Source of the DNA: Lysobacter firmicutimachus
Lineage (GTDB): Bacteria > Pseudomonadota > Gammaproteobacteria > Xanthomonadales > Xanthomonadaceae
Length of the DNA: 64,000 nucleotides
Direction: 5' to 3'
Assembly: GCF_037027445.1 (NCBI RefSeq)
Contig: NZ_JBANDL010000002.1
Span: 5,243,240 to 5,307,239 of the forward strand
Of this stretch, positions 25,839 to 33,953 are shown piece after piece (the first letter of the stretch is position 1; each line of letters starts with the position of its first letter). Under the pieces are notes generated by a model, which worked only from the letters and a program-made list of their open reading frames with translations, was not told where the DNA came from and made no database searches. A program made the position numbers and the translations under genes.

Positions 25839-27182
25839 TCAGGCCATGCGCGCAGCAGGCAGGCGGGTCTGTTCCTGGCTCTGCTGCTCTTCGGCCGCGG
25901 CCTGTTGCGGGTGGAAGGCCGCCAAGCGTTGGAAGGAAGTCTCCAGCGGAATCTGCTCCGCGAGCTCGGTATGGGTTTGTGCCCGCTTGTGCGCCGGGTC
26001 GTGCAACTCGCCCTGCACGGCGAACACGTCCGTGCCCGTACTCTGGTTGCGGCCGGCGACGACGTGATCGACCCGGGTCAGTCCGCTTTCGCGCGCGTTG
26101 GCGAGCAGCGCGGCGCTGGTGCGCTCGGCGGCTTCACCGGCGGAACGACCTTGCTGCGCATAGATCCGCTCCACGCCAGCATGGATCGCGTCGTGCATCG
26201 AATGACCGGGATGGTCGCAATGGCGCGGATCGAACGGACGCGCCGCGCCGGTGGGCAGCGCGCCGTGCGCGTCTTTGAACGGACTTTCGGCCGGCTTCTC
26301 GGGGACGTGGCGCATGATTTCTTCGGCTACGCCTTTCGGCCCCCTCAGCGCCGCGCCGCCGATCGACAGGCCTTCGCGCAGGGCCCACACGTCGCTGCGG
26401 AACTTGTCGATCATCGCTTCGAAGCGATGGGCGTTGACGCGGGTTTCCGGGTCGCGGAGCACGGACAGGTCGCGATCCTCGTTGCCGTCGACATCGCGAA
26501 AATGGTGCAGGCTGTGCGACAGCGCGCCCGCTCCCGTGGCGACGAGAAAGTTGCGCGGGTCGGTGTAGTTGCGGTCGTTGTTCGCGTGGCCGGCCAGGGA
26601 CAGCGACTTCACGTCGTGGCGGCTGGCATACACGCGGACCTCGCCGAAATGATGGCCGGCCGAGCTGACGAAGTCGGCGGCCATGACGTGGTTGACCACT
26701 TGATGCCCACCCTCGGGGATGCGCATGTTGAGATCGGCAGCGCCGAATGCGTTGAATGTCTCGCCATACAGGCCGAGCTTGGCTGCCGTGATCTGGGTCA
26801 GGCAGCCGCCGAGCGAGTGCCCGGTGACGGTGATGGGGACGCCTTCAGCGCGGGCGCGCTCTACGGCCTTGCGGGTGAACTCGATGGCGTCGGCTGCTTG
26901 CTGATTGGCGCGTCGCGCCACCATGCCTCCGTCGGCGCGAATCACATCGTCCAACGGTTCGCCGAAAAACTCGGTGCCGCGATGGGCTACCACGATTTCG
27001 CCGGTGTCCTCCCGTTGGAACATTACGCCTTGATAGCCGGATAGTTTTTCGTCAGAAACTTCAATCACGCTGTAGTTGATGCCGGCGATATTGACGATGT
27101 CGCGCTTTCCATTCTCTTTGACTAGGGGAGGGGCATAAGCGACATGAGAGAGCTCGGCATAGTGCAAACTGCTAATGGGCAT
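25839..27182 (-). CDS. Class 3 lipase-like X-T4SS effector with XVIPCD C-terminus
   Basis: A 447-aa protein in two parts. Residues about 1-250 are an alpha/beta-hydrolase of the class 3 lipase type, with VVAHRGTE (oxyanion loop) and the nucleophile motif GHSLGG (Ser123). Residues about 325-447 resemble the XVIPCD secretion domain of Xanthomonas T4SS effectors: DAHGALP, HDAIHAGVE, ERTSAALLANARESGL, DHVVAG, DVFAVQGELHDPAHKRA and a Gln-rich tail. Such effectors are delivered by the VirD4 coupling protein into competing bacteria. No signal peptide. The paralogue at 34586-35941 is of the same build. The adjacent upstream lipoprotein (27187-27807) is the expected immunity protein. Phospholipase activity is an inference from the family. 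Confidence 0.85.
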   Translation of the reverse strand: MPISSLHYAELSHVAYAPPLVKENGKRDIVNIAGINYSVIEVSDEKLSGYQGVMFQREDTGEIVVAHRGTEFFGEPLDDVIRADGGMVARRANQQAADAIEFTRKAVERARAEGVPITVTGHSLGGCLTQITAAKLGLYGETFNAFGAADLNMRIPEGGHQVVNHVMAADFVSSAGHHFGEVRVYASRHDVKSLSLAGHANNDRNYTDPRNFLVATGAGALSHSLHHFRDVDGNEDRDLSVLRDPETRVNAHRFEAMIDKFRSDVWALREGLSIGGAALRGPKGVAEEIMRHVPEKPAESPFKDAHGALPTGAARPFDPRHCDHPGHSMHDAIHAGVERIYAQQGRSAGEAAERTSAALLANARESGLTRVDHVVAGRNQSTGTDVFAVQGELHDPAHKRAQTHTELAEQIPLETSFQRLAAFHPQQAAAEEQQSQEQTRLPAARMA

Positions 27183-27186
27183 TGCC

Positions 27187-27807
27187 TCATTCCTTGGCGT
27201 CTACGGTGATGGTGAAGGCTTTCGACAAATCCGTGCCGTACCGGGTTATGAAGTTTTCCTTGCTCGTGGTGTACTCGACGTTGTGGGTCGCATGAATCAG
27301 AGGCGCTGAGTACGCATCGCGTCTGGCATAGAAAACGGTTCTTTTCCGGCTGGCCAGTTCGGGGGGCTGCAGGGAAATCAAGAATTCCCGTCCGTTCTCG
27401 TCCCGCGTCGGCTGTAGATAAATACTGGCCAATTCGACAACCCAGGTGCATACGCCCTTTCCGAAATAGTCCTTAGCCAACATCCCATCCAGATATATGT
27501 CGAACTCGTATGTCGTGTCCGATAGCTTTCGCATGGGGATCGATATCGAGAAACGCTCCGGCGTAGGAAACGTGCCGGAAAAAGGCTCTGCCGAAGGCAT
27601 GCAAGTCCGCTCCGGCCCGATGATGTACTGAACGCTGGCCGTCGCCTCCGCGAACGATCCCGGCGCTCCATCGATCGTCGCGGTGACGACGCGCTTCTGC
27701 CGTGGATTCGTATTGCGCTCGTACTTCGGGTCCAGGACCGCATTCGAGCAAGCGGTCAGCGCAAACAGGAAGCATCCGGCAAGCGTGAGGGGAAGGGGCG
27801 TTTTCAT
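27187..27807 (-). CDS. Lipoprotein immunity protein for the lipase effector
   Basis: A 206-aa lipoprotein (lipobox LTAC, Cys20) whose stop lies 4 bp before the effector start at 27182 on the same strand. In known X-T4SS systems each effector is paired with a periplasmic or lipoprotein inhibitor encoded just upstream. It resembles the 211-aa lipoprotein at 33954-34589: ATIDGAPGSFAEATA/FSIQDAPGAFSLAKA, a single Cys in RTCMP/KTCLP, then FGKGVCTWVVELASIYL/YGQGICHWKLTSAHIRL, and FTITVDA/FTITVSS near the end. The pair-to-pair resemblance suggests both modules come from one ancestral pair. The immunity role is inferred from position and homology. Confidence 0.78.
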   Translation of the reverse strand: MKTPLPLTLAGCFLFALTACSNAVLDPKYERNTNPRQKRVVTATIDGAPGSFAEATASVQYIIGPERTCMPSAEPFSGTFPTPERFSISIPMRKLSDTTYEFDIYLDGMLAKDYFGKGVCTWVVELASIYLQPTRDENGREFLISLQPPELASRKRTVFYARRDAYSAPLIHATHNVEYTTSKENFITRYGTDLSKAFTITVDAKE

Positions 27808-27834
27808 CGTGGGCTCGAATAGAGGACGGCATGC

Positions 27835-28134
27835 TCATCGTAGATCGGCATCAGGAGCCGCAGGCCCAGGAGCTGCTCCAGCGCCCGGGTCGAGAGCGAG
27901 CATATGCGCGTTGCGCGTGCTGTCCGAGACCATGTCTGGAGGTGGCACGACGCGGGGCATGTTCGCCTTGGGCATCACGTCAGCGAGGTGGCGGGAAGAC
28001 TGGCGAGTAATGTCCGTCCGCCGCGTATCCGGGTCTATAGGAAAACCCTGATTCGGTGTGGACGTTTGTCCAAGCCAATGGTTAGCGTCGACCACGGTCG
28101 ATTCAGGCGCTCCCGGAAATATCGACGCTTGCAC
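27835..28134 (-). CDS. Hypothetical protein upstream of the effector-immunity pair
   Basis: A 99-aa open frame from GTG 28134 ending 27 bp before the immunity gene, in the same direction, so it would be the first gene of the unit. It contains no signal peptide or transmembrane segment; its sequence (FPIDPDTRRTDITRQSS, then Pro/Ala-rich tail) is of low complexity at the end. It may be a remnant or a leader protein. There is no clear ribosome site. Confidence is low. Confidence 0.4.
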   Translation of the reverse strand: MQASIFPGAPESTVVDANHWLGQTSTPNQGFPIDPDTRRTDITRQSSRHLADVMPKANMPRVVPPPDMVSDSTRNAHMLALDPGAGAAPGPAAPDADLR

Positions 28135-28631
28135 GGCGAGGCAGCACCAGCTCGGCCGATACTGGACAGGCCGCGCGACCGGCCTCGGCGCGGCCGGTCG
28201 CCAGCGAAGCGCCGCATGGGTGCCTGTTGAGCGCCTGTCGGGCCTGGACTGTGGGCGAGCGCAGCACCGCCCCGGCCGCTGCCGGCCCGGTGCCGGTCCG
28301 CCGTCCGCGGCCGCGACCCGGTCGCGGCGTGTCCCGCCTCGTCTTGCGGGACCCGACGGCCGACGGTCTGCCGCCGCTGCGGCGAAGCATTTGCGGCACC
28401 GCCGCGCCGCGGATCGCTGCGCCAGCGCTGGGGATCGTCCCTTTCATCGGGAGGGGCTTCAGACGCAGGGGGCGGCCGCCTCATCGGCGACCCCGCCAGG
28501 CGGCCGAAAGTCACGGCCGAATCGCCCGTCCGCGGGGCAACGACCGCCGCCGTCACGCAACACGTGCCCTCGGCCCGATTTGCGTTTAGAATGCCGGGCC
28601 GCACGACGCGTTCGTGCGATGCAGCTCATAC
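28135..28631. other. Gene-free GC-rich spacer before tRNA-Arg
   Basis: 497 bp without a supported gene. Composition is strongly GC-rich with long open frames in several reading frames that have no ribosome site. TAGAAT at 28587-28592, 40 bp before the tRNA, could be its -10 box, but the -35 region is not recognisable. Nothing else is seen. Confidence 0.45.
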
Positions 28632-28708
28632 GCGCCTGTAGCTCAGCCGGATAGAGTAGCGGCTTCCGAAGCCGTTGGTCGGGGGTTCGAATCCCTCCAG
28701 GCGCGCCA
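28632..28708 (+). tRNA. tRNA-Arg (CCG)
   Basis: 77 nt with complete cloverleaf. Acceptor arm GCGCCTG (28632-28638) pairs with CAGGCGC (28698-28704), discriminator G and encoded CCA (28706-28708). D arm GTAGCTCAGCCGGATAGAGTA, anticodon arm with loop TTCCGAA giving anticodon CCG, reading CGG (Arg), and T arm with GTTCGAATC. It is the first gene before a region of lower GC, and tRNA genes are common integration sites for islands and prophages. Confidence 0.95.
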
Positions 28709-28747
28709 AATACCCCAGTTCGAACCTCTCAATTTCGAGAGCAGCGA

Positions 28748-28787
28748 CCGCCGAAAATGCCTTGTTTTCGGCGGTTTTCGCGTTTTT
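28748..28787 (+). terminator. Rho-independent terminator after tRNA-Arg
   Basis: CCGCCGAAAA (28748-28757) pairs perfectly with TTTTCGGCGG (28765-28774) around a seven-base loop and is followed by TTTTCGCGTTTTT. A textbook intrinsic terminator 40 bp after the tRNA 3' end. Confidence 0.9.
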
Positions 28788-28931
28788 GCGTTGGACCAAG
28801 GTCGGCGCGGTTTCGACCGAAATGGGGCAGGTCAACCCCACTTTTCTCTCTCTTCTCTCAGGGCGTTGGTTTTTTAGTCCAACGCCCCGGCGCGCGCGTC
28901 CTTTTATTTCAAAGACTTAGCGTTGGACCAA
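28788..28931. repeat. GCGTTGGACCAA direct repeats flanking a GGGCGTTGG hairpin
   Basis: GCGTTGGACCAA occurs at 28788-28799 and at 28920-28931. Between them lies a hairpin, GGGCGTTGG (28861-28869) with CCAACGCCC (28879-28887), sharing the GCGTTGG core. The set is located at the end of the tRNA transcription unit where island attachment sequences would be expected. I found no copy of the tRNA 3' end at the prophage end near 39 kb. Confidence 0.6.
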
Positions 28932-29001
28932 ATAGAGCGGTTTTGCCGCCACTTGGCCGTTCCAGGGCAACCAAGGTTCAAACAGGTGCTCGCGCGCCGG
29001 A

Positions 29002-29310
29002 TCAACCTCCGCGCCTGCGCCAGTAGAGCCTAAAGCGCAGGACTACGAAGAGCGCCGCCGCGCCGCCGGCTCCGAGCAGCGCTAGCCCGAAGGGATTCAG
29101 CCCCGAACTCATCGTCACCCACAGGCCGAAGACCAGGAACCAGTACGCGGTCTGCGTCGCCCAGCCAACTACGCCCCAACCCCACCACGCCCGCCGATCT
29201 ACTCCGGTGTGATAGCACCACCGCGCGAATAGGGTTTCGGCGACCCAGCCGAGTAGCGGTCCCACCAAGCCCACGCCCGCTAGCAACCATCCGACATAGC
29301 CGTACTGCAT
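29002..29310 (-). CDS. Small membrane protein, hypothetical
   Basis: A 102-aa protein with three hydrophobic segments (about 5-25, 46-66 and 72-92) and a basic C-terminal tail (RFRLYWRRRGG). AAGGAGAAGCAGGG precedes ATG 29310, a strong site. It has no known family. It is the first gene of the region with a GC drop and lies just before the XRE gene on the same strand, with 91 bp between. Confidence 0.65.
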   Translation of the reverse strand: MQYGYVGWLLAGVGLVGPLLGWVAETLFARWCYHTGVDRRAWWGWGVVGWATQTAYWFLVFGLWVTMSSGLNPFGLALLGAGGAAALFVVLRFRLYWRRRGG

Positions 29311-29401
29311 CCCTGCTTCTCCTTTTGGTCTGTCGCGAGCCTACTCCAACCAGCCGGCATACGGCTTCATGTCCTCGACGTAGGAAATCAGATTCGCTGC
29401 G

Positions 29402-29755
29402 CTACTTGCCCCGCCCATGCGCCCTTAGTAGAGCCCGCGCGTCAGCTAGCTTGGGAAGTAGCTCGGTCACCTCGCAGTCGAGCGCGAAGGCCAGCTTGTA
29501 CAACGTCATTACGGTTATCGCGGCTTTGCCTGCCTCGATCATCGACAGGTGAGAGCGATCCATCGGTATCCCGACCGCCAGGTCATCCTGGCTCAACCCT
29601 CGTTCCTGCCGGATCGTCTTGACTCGCCCCCCGACGATCGCGAGAAGCGGCAACTGCACGCGGCGACCGCCGCCTTTGGCCGGCGTTGGCCGCGGCCTCT
29701 TGCCCACAGGAGAGAAAGGGGGATTGGTCGCCATCGCATAAAGGTAGATCGGCAC
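29402..29755 (-). CDS. XRE family transcriptional regulator
   Basis: A 117-aa protein with one Cro/C1-type helix-turn-helix near residues 46-100 (VKTIRQERGLSQDDLA, then SHLSMIEAGKAAITVMTLYKLA). The N-terminal 40 residues are basic and Pro-rich. It binds DNA as a dimer by family rule. A shorter start at 29734 is possible; neither start has a clear ribosome site. It is probably a regulator of the island genes, as XRE proteins are common in islands and prophages, but no toxin partner is seen. Confidence 0.82.
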   Translation of the reverse strand: MPIYLYAMATNPPFSPVGKRPRPTPAKGGGRRVQLPLLAIVGGRVKTIRQERGLSQDDLAVGIPMDRSHLSMIEAGKAAITVMTLYKLAFALDCEVTELLPKLADARALLRAHGRGK

Positions 29756-29939
29756 GAAATTGCGCGCCGCTGGACAAAATGCGCCGGCACATAAACTCTC
29801 GGCGCAAAAACATGTTGGCTAAACACCGCATGGCCAGATGCCACCAGTTTTGGCACCGTCTTGGAGATGTCTCTGGCATGAACGCCAGTTTGATGCGACT
29901 GTCCGGCAGTGCGATTCGCGTGCAGGACGGCGCCTGCAT

Positions 29940-30563
29940 TCAACAGGGATTTCTTCCAAAGCCCGCAGCACGCGCCATCGCAATCAGGGCCGTTTCTCTG
30001 TCAATTCCCAGCTTCGCCAGCAACCTCGACTTGTGCCGGCGAACAGTGACCTCCCCGATCTCCAGTTCCATAGCGATCTCCGCATTCGTCCGCCCCTCAG
30101 CGAGAAGCGTCAGCACTTGAAGTAGCCGCCCCGAAATCTTGTCTAGCTCGCTGGGCTCAAAGAGGGCCGCTCCAGCTAGCGATTCGTCCACATAGCGCTC
30201 GCCTTTGGCTACTTTTCGGACTGCCCGGATCAGCACGGAAGCATCCGCCGCCTTTACTACGTAGCCCAGGGCACCTGCCCGCAGCAACTGCGCCGGTATC
30301 TCTGCTGTTTCCACGGAGGAAACCACCAAGATCTTGCAGGCCGGATCAGATCGAAGCAGCTGCTCGACTAAGTACAACCCGTTCCTGACGGGCAGGTAGT
30401 AGTCGCAAATGACTACATCGGGCCGCAGGGATGCGTAGGTCGATAGAGCGCCTGCCGCGGAATCAGTTGCTCCGGCAATCTCGATACCAGCCGCTGCGCC
30501 GAGAAGCATCCGAAGGCCAGCAACGGCAAGCGGGTGGTCATCAACAATGAGCACGCGGATCAT
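29940..30563 (-). CDS. NarL/FixJ family response regulator (canonical receiver)
   Basis: A 207-aa two-domain regulator. The receiver keeps all key residues: Asp8-Asp9 (VLIVDDHP), Asp54 (VVICDYYLP), Thr/Ser region (VVSSVE) and Lys (YVVKAAD). The C-terminal LuxR-type HTH spans about 140-200 (NAEIAMELEIGEVTVRRHKSRLLAKLG). No histidine kinase gene is in the window. It is divergent from the 30849 gene across a spacer with repeated GATTGAAC motifs that may be its own binding sites. A different protein, at 3950-4561, has the same build but lacks the Asp. Confidence 0.9.
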   Translation of the reverse strand: MIRVLIVDDHPLAVAGLRMLLGAAAGIEIAGATDSAAGALSTYASLRPDVVICDYYLPVRNGLYLVEQLLRSDPACKILVVSSVETAEIPAQLLRAGALGYVVKAADASVLIRAVRKVAKGERYVDESLAGAALFEPSELDKISGRLLQVLTLLAEGRTNAEIAMELEIGEVTVRRHKSRLLAKLGIDRETALIAMARAAGFGRNPC

Positions 30564-30638
30564 GCGCCCTCCTGGCTTGGATTGATCCTTGGGGGACGCG
30601 ACTTAGCCAAATTACGCTTAGAGCAATCAAGCCATTTC

Positions 30639-30754
30639 CGTTCAATCATCACGACCTTTGTTCCTCGTAGCACATTCATGATTCAGAAAGCTGATGCCGT
30701 GGCGATTGAACAGCGTTGAACAGATCCAACGCCTCGATTGAACAACGTTCAATC
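30639..30754. promoter_or_regulatory. Cluster of GATTGAAC/GTTCAATC repeats
   Basis: CGTTCAATC at 30639-30647, GATTGAACAGCGTTGAAC at 30704-30721, and the palindrome GATTGAAC-AAC-GTTCAATC at 30736-30754. The copies are in both orientations in an AT-richer spacer between two divergent genes, the response regulator and the 30849 gene. Such repeated half-sites are typical operators for a dimeric regulator. The final T-run (CACGTTTTTTTTCACGG) at about 30756 is close to the last copy. Confidence 0.6.
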
Positions 30755-30848
30755 GCACGTTTTTTTTTCACGGTTCCGTTAGAAATGCCTTGCAAACACT
30801 GTCACCGAGAGGTAACCCTATCGCCGCGACAAGGAGGGTCGTATTGCC

Positions 30849-31421
30849 ATGACTGAAATCGGAATTCAACGCTCATCTCGAGGAAGCGCGACCCTAGGAG
30901 TTTCTGCGATACGGAGAGACGGGCGCGTCGTCGGGTATCAAGCGCGAACCAGGCTGCCTTCGAAGCAAGTGTTGACGAAGTACTTCAGCGTCGATAGTTA
31001 TGGGGCCGCATCCGCTCTTTCGCTGGCAATCAGCGAGCGACGGCATCAGTTGGTTGAGATTTCTGGGGTAGGCCTAGCGCCGCGTGCTCTGCAAGAAGGC
31101 CCAAGGTCTCGGCCGGGCAGAAATGCCCACCTGCTGAAGTTGACAGCCCTAGACGTCGATCTCGAAGCAAAGTTCGCTGCAATCCTGATGGCCGAACGTG
31201 GTGCTGAGCTGATCGGGATCGATCGCATAGAGATCGTCAATGCCGAGGGCTGGACCGTCCTTGTCCGCCGGGGTCATCGATCGTCGCTCTACTACTTTCT
31301 CGATGCGCGCTACGGCGGGGCGGAGGTATCGCTCAGCGAAGCTGTCCGGTTTCGGGATGCGCATCCCGCTCACAGAAAGCGGCTCCTGCGAGTGTCCGCC
31401 CCGCAGGCAGCGATGGGTTGA
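30849..31421 (+). CDS. AP2-like domain protein, hypothetical
   Basis: A 190-aa cytoplasmic protein. Residues about 15-65 (LGVSAIRRDGRVVGYQART, then TKYFSVDSYGAASALSLAI) have the pattern of AP2/ERF-like DNA-binding domains found in phages and integrases: GVS, a strand with YQAR, K-x-FS-x-x-x-YG and a helix. The rest is alpha/beta with no known family. AAGGAGGG lies ten bases before ATG 30849, a strong site. It precedes the virB5 gene by 60 bp and may control the downstream cluster. The AP2 assignment is by eye and not certain. Confidence 0.55.
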   Translation: MTEIGIQRSSRGSATLGVSAIRRDGRVVGYQARTRLPSKQVLTKYFSVDSYGAASALSLAISERRHQLVEISGVGLAPRALQEGPRSRPGRNAHLLKLTALDVDLEAKFAAILMAERGAELIGIDRIEIVNAEGWTVLVRRGHRSSLYYFLDARYGGAEVSLSEAVRFRDAHPAHRKRLLRVSAPQAAMG

Positions 31422-31480
31422 TCCAGCTACAAGCGGACACCCCCACAAGAAGGCCGATCACAACAGGAAGTGGAGTAGGT

Positions 31481-32239
31481 ATGAACCATCGCAGCAGAGT
31501 AGAACGTCGCTCAGTCAGGGGGGCTGCCATCAGCGTCGCCCTCGCCATCGCCCTCCTGGGCGGGCCGGTCAACGCCCAGTACATCGTCAAGGACCCGTTC
31601 GGGCTGATAGCGAAGATGCAACAGATCAGCAAGGACGCCGCTGAATTCGGGAAGAACGCGCAGCGTTGGAAGTCTACGGCCGACCACTACCAGCAGCAGC
31701 TAATCAAGCTGCGGCGACTCAACTTCGGTCAAACTCAGATGGAAGACAGCTTCGCGCTGCGCCCGCTCGACTACGGCATGGACGATACTTGCCCGGGGCC
31801 TGGCCGCGGCATCAAGGATCAGCTTGTCGGAGCATTCAAGCAGGCCATGCCGAAGCTTGACGGCAACATCGTCGGCGAGCAGATGGCCGTCTGCCAACGC
31901 ATGGTCTATGCCGAGAATCGGAAGTACAACGATTCGGTCACCATGTTGAAGACGCTGCTTCAGCGCAGCAGAGAGTTCGGGCAGATCGAGCAGCAGCGCG
32001 ACAACGTCAGCGACAGCCAAGGCGCGCTCGCCGCGAACGACAATGAGGCCTATCGCTTCGTGGCCCGCAACCAGCTCGACCTGGACTACTGGCAGGCTCG
32101 CATGAAGGCGTACGACGACTACATCGCCGCGATGAAGGCGGACCACGCGCGGCTGGCGAAGCGCGCGCTGCAAGGCAAGAAGGGAGGCGGCGACGGACTT
32201 TTCCCTAGCAGCGCACTGAACTCTGTGGTCGGCAACTGA
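31481..32239 (+). CDS. VirB5-like type IV secretion protein
   Basis: A 252-aa exported protein. ATG 31481 (GGAGTAGG six bases upstream) gives a basic start and a hydrophobic signal (about 14-30, ending GPVNAQ). The mature part is helical: KDAAEFGKNAQRW, HYQQQLIKLRRLNFGQ, MLKTLLQRSREFGQ, LDYWQARMKAYDDYIAAMK. It is a full-length paralogue of 2847-3605. VirB5 proteins sit at the tip of the T4SS pilus. The next gene is virB6, which is the usual order, and this supports the call. GC is lower than in the chromosomal part. Confidence 0.75.
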   Translation: MNHRSRVERRSVRGAAISVALAIALLGGPVNAQYIVKDPFGLIAKMQQISKDAAEFGKNAQRWKSTADHYQQQLIKLRRLNFGQTQMEDSFALRPLDYGMDDTCPGPGRGIKDQLVGAFKQAMPKLDGNIVGEQMAVCQRMVYAENRKYNDSVTMLKTLLQRSREFGQIEQQRDNVSDSQGALAANDNEAYRFVARNQLDLDYWQARMKAYDDYIAAMKADHARLAKRALQGKKGGGDGLFPSSALNSVVGN

Positions 32240-32266
32240 CCTCCCAATCTACTCGGTGAAACAGCA

Positions 32267-33409
32267 ATGGATCTGTTAAGCAACGCCTCCAGCCTTGTGG
32301 ATTGGCTCTCTCCTTCGGGCGGCGCCGGCATCGGCGACTACATGGGCTTCCGCCTCATCAACACGTACCTGACCTCGCGGATCGGCGATTTTGGCCTGGC
32401 GATGATGGGCCGCATGATGAAGTTCGTTGCCGGGATCGCCGTCTCTGTCGTGACTCTATGGGTGCTCTCCCAGGGCTACCGAATCCTGACGGGACAGCTC
32501 CGCGACCCGCTCATGAAGCTGGTTGTCGATGGTTTGAAGATTGCACTGTGCTTGGGTATCGCGACGTCAATGGGCGTCGGTGGCGTCAAGCTGTACACGC
32601 TTCTGACACACGATATGGACGAGGCTGTCCACGAGCTGGTCACCGGTAACAAGGGTCAAACCACAGCCGATGCCGTCGACAAGAACTTGGCCTACTTGCA
32701 GATCGCCATGACGGCCATCGATAGCGTTCAGGTACTCGATGGCAACCCGGAGCTGCTCGAGGAAAAGCGCACAGCGAAGTTCTTCGCTGGCCTTGGTGCC
32801 GCTGGCCCAGCCATTGCGGCGGGCGTCATGCTCCTTCTAATGAAGATTGTTGTCGCGATGTGGGTGGGGTTCGGCCCTCTGTTCATTTTCGCTTTTGCCT
32901 TCGATGCGACCAAGGCCATGTTCCACCGCTGGCTCCAGTACGGGCTAGGCGCGCTCTTCACGATGGCGATGCTGAGCTTCATTTCGGGCCTGATCCTCGA
33001 CCTGATGATCCGGGTCTCAGCGGCAACCTGGCTCATCAAGTTGACCAACATATCGGGGGCGAGCGCCGAGGGAATTTCCGGCCAAGCCATGGAGCAAGGC
33101 GGTATGGGGCTGATACTGACGATGCTCATCATTTCAGTACCGCCGATTGCGGCACACTTCTTCCAAGGACAAGTCGGAAACTTCATGCACTTCTCGGCGT
33201 TCAGCAGTCAGGGCCAACCCGGGGCGCAAGGACAACCTCCGGGCTCCTCCCAGGCTGCTCCCGTTAATCCGAATACACCAACAGTGCCGCAAGCGGGGGC
33301 AAAGCACGGGCCGGACTCGACATACAATCATGCTAACCGCGTCAGTGGCCAACCTATCGGTAGTCAAGAGAACCGCGTGAAATCTGCCGACGAAGTACGA
33401 AAGGACTGA
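32267..33409 (+). CDS. VirB6/TrbL-type type IV secretion membrane protein
   Basis: A 380-aa polytopic inner-membrane protein. Hydrophobic segments lie at about 45-66, 90-110, 168-215 and 225-300 (AIAAGVMLLLMKIVVAMWVG; LILTMLIISVPPIAAHFFQG), with a long Gln/Pro-rich C-terminal tail, as in VirB6. In T4SS this protein is part of the inner-membrane complex. It lies 27 bp after virB5. The remaining T4SS genes (virB4, virD4, virB8-10) are absent in the window, so it must work with a system encoded elsewhere. Confidence 0.8.
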   Translation: MDLLSNASSLVDWLSPSGGAGIGDYMGFRLINTYLTSRIGDFGLAMMGRMMKFVAGIAVSVVTLWVLSQGYRILTGQLRDPLMKLVVDGLKIALCLGIATSMGVGGVKLYTLLTHDMDEAVHELVTGNKGQTTADAVDKNLAYLQIAMTAIDSVQVLDGNPELLEEKRTAKFFAGLGAAGPAIAAGVMLLLMKIVVAMWVGFGPLFIFAFAFDATKAMFHRWLQYGLGALFTMAMLSFISGLILDLMIRVSAATWLIKLTNISGASAEGISGQAMEQGGMGLILTMLIISVPPIAAHFFQGQVGNFMHFSAFSSQGQPGAQGQPPGSSQAAPVNPNTPTVPQAGAKHGPDSTYNHANRVSGQPIGSQENRVKSADEVRKD

Positions 33410-33411
33410 AT

Positions 33412-33900
33412 ATGCTCAGGTACTTGCTCTTTCAGCTGCTGCTTCTGCTTCCGAGCCTGGTTCACGCCGAGGGTGGATGTCCTCCTGGACAAATTCCCTA
33501 CTCCGGCGCTTCGGCCGCGGGCTCTGCGGCGTCCATGGCAACCTGCGGCCCAATTCCTACGACGCGGCCTGCTGGGCCGCAGTGGCGATCACAGTGGGGA
33601 GCGGTGGCTTCCGATAGCACCGGCGAATTTGGAATCGTTTCGGGCATGAAGAGTGAGCGCGCCGCTCGAAAAGCAGCAGTGGAAGAGTGTGCGAAGCGCG
33701 GAGGGGTATCTTGCAGCGCGAACTTCACCTTTCACAATCAATGCGCCGCTGTTGCTTCTTCTGAGTCCGTTTCGTTCTCACAAGGGGCTCCGACGGAGGA
33801 AAAGGCGAAAGAACTAGCTATGCGCGAATGCGAGGCGGCTCAATCTGGCAGGTGTTGGCTCTACTACAGCGGTTGCAGCCTTCCTGTCCAGGTCAACTGA
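33412..33900 (+). CDS. DUF4189 domain secreted protein
   Basis: A 162-aa exported protein (signal peptide about 1-20, ending VHAE). The C-terminal half has the DUF4189 layout: WGAVASDS, the Cys-rich ECAKRGGVSC and NQCAAVA, then a repeat of AKELAMRECEA. Its six to eight Cys would form disulphides in the periplasm. The ATG starts 2 bp after the virB6 stop, so it is in the same transcript. DUF4189 proteins are common next to T4SS effector genes in Xanthomonadaceae and may help immunity or assembly; the role is unknown. Confidence 0.78.
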   Translation: MLRYLLFQLLLLLPSLVHAEGGCPPGQIPYSGASAAGSAASMATCGPIPTTRPAGPQWRSQWGAVASDSTGEFGIVSGMKSERAARKAAVEECAKRGGVSCSANFTFHNQCAAVASSESVSFSQGAPTEEKAKELAMRECEAAQSGRCWLYYSGCSLPVQVN

Positions 33901-33953
33901 GGCGGGACATATTCATTCGCGCTTGCCTGCGGCATTTCATTTAGAGATTCAAA

